This document shows, one piece after another, positions 5,513 through 5,522 of a stretch of DNA of 5,522 nucleotides (the stretch's first letter is position 1; every line of letters starts with the position of its first letter). Location: NCBI GenBank assembly GCA_022709995.1, contig JAKLHU010000175.1, forward strand, positions 1-5,522, read 5' to 3'. A program made the translations under genes and the position numbers. The DNA comes from Verrucomicrobiota bacterium. Lineage in GTDB: Bacteria > Verrucomicrobiota > Lentisphaeria > Oligosphaerales > Oligosphaeraceae. The notes below the pieces were generated by a model. The model had not been told where the DNA came from and ran no database searches. It saw nothing but the letters and a program-made list of their open reading frames with translations.

Positions 5513-5522
5513 CCATGTAACA

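Overview
This is a GC-rich bacterial window, roughly two-thirds G+C by eye, with four complete protein-coding genes. One gene is on the minus strand at the left and three follow on the plus strand. The divergent control region between the two groups lies at about 1280-1544. The proteins are ordinary bacterial families and do not fix the phylum. The GC content, the short GTGGAC-type and CCCGGG-type intergenic repeats, and a DUF4432 sugar-epimerase-like gene would suit an environmental or gut bacterium of the Planctomycetes-Verrucomicrobia-Lentisphaerae kind, but that placement is a weak inference.

Left part. Positions 1-68 are a small 14-15 nt tandem repeat cut by the window edge. The minus-strand gene 77-1279 encodes a 400-residue DUF4432 protein with the aldose 1-epimerase fold. 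It has a strong Shine-Dalgarno and a very good extended -10 promoter at 1358-1386.

Centre. The gene 1545-3371 encodes a fused homocysteine S-methyltransferase / methylenetetrahydrofolate reductase of the Bacillus YitJ type. Its leader holds a terminator-like hairpin ending in six T, and an alternative hairpin shares the terminator's 5' arm, so a transcription attenuator is plausible. After 150 nt that begin with a degenerate GTGGACA repeat comes 3522-4478, a pterin-binding methyltetrahydrofolate:corrinoid methyltransferase with all four AcsE pterin-site residues. Together these two genes supply the homocysteine half, the methyl-folate half and the enzyme that makes methyl-folate. The cobalamin-binding part of MetH is absent from the window. 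The likeliest reading is a split cobalamin-dependent methionine synthase or related one-carbon module whose corrinoid protein is encoded elsewhere.

Right part. The gene 4573-5379 encodes a soluble PP2C-type serine/threonine phosphatase with the full metal site. It may be co-transcribed with the methyl-transfer genes, but no functional link is visible. A strong hairpin without a T-tract follows its stop codon, and the last 140 nt hold two small hairpins that look like intergenic repeat sequence.

The two observations most worth following up are the candidate attenuator in front of the methionine gene and the three-activity methyl-transfer layout without a corrinoid domain.
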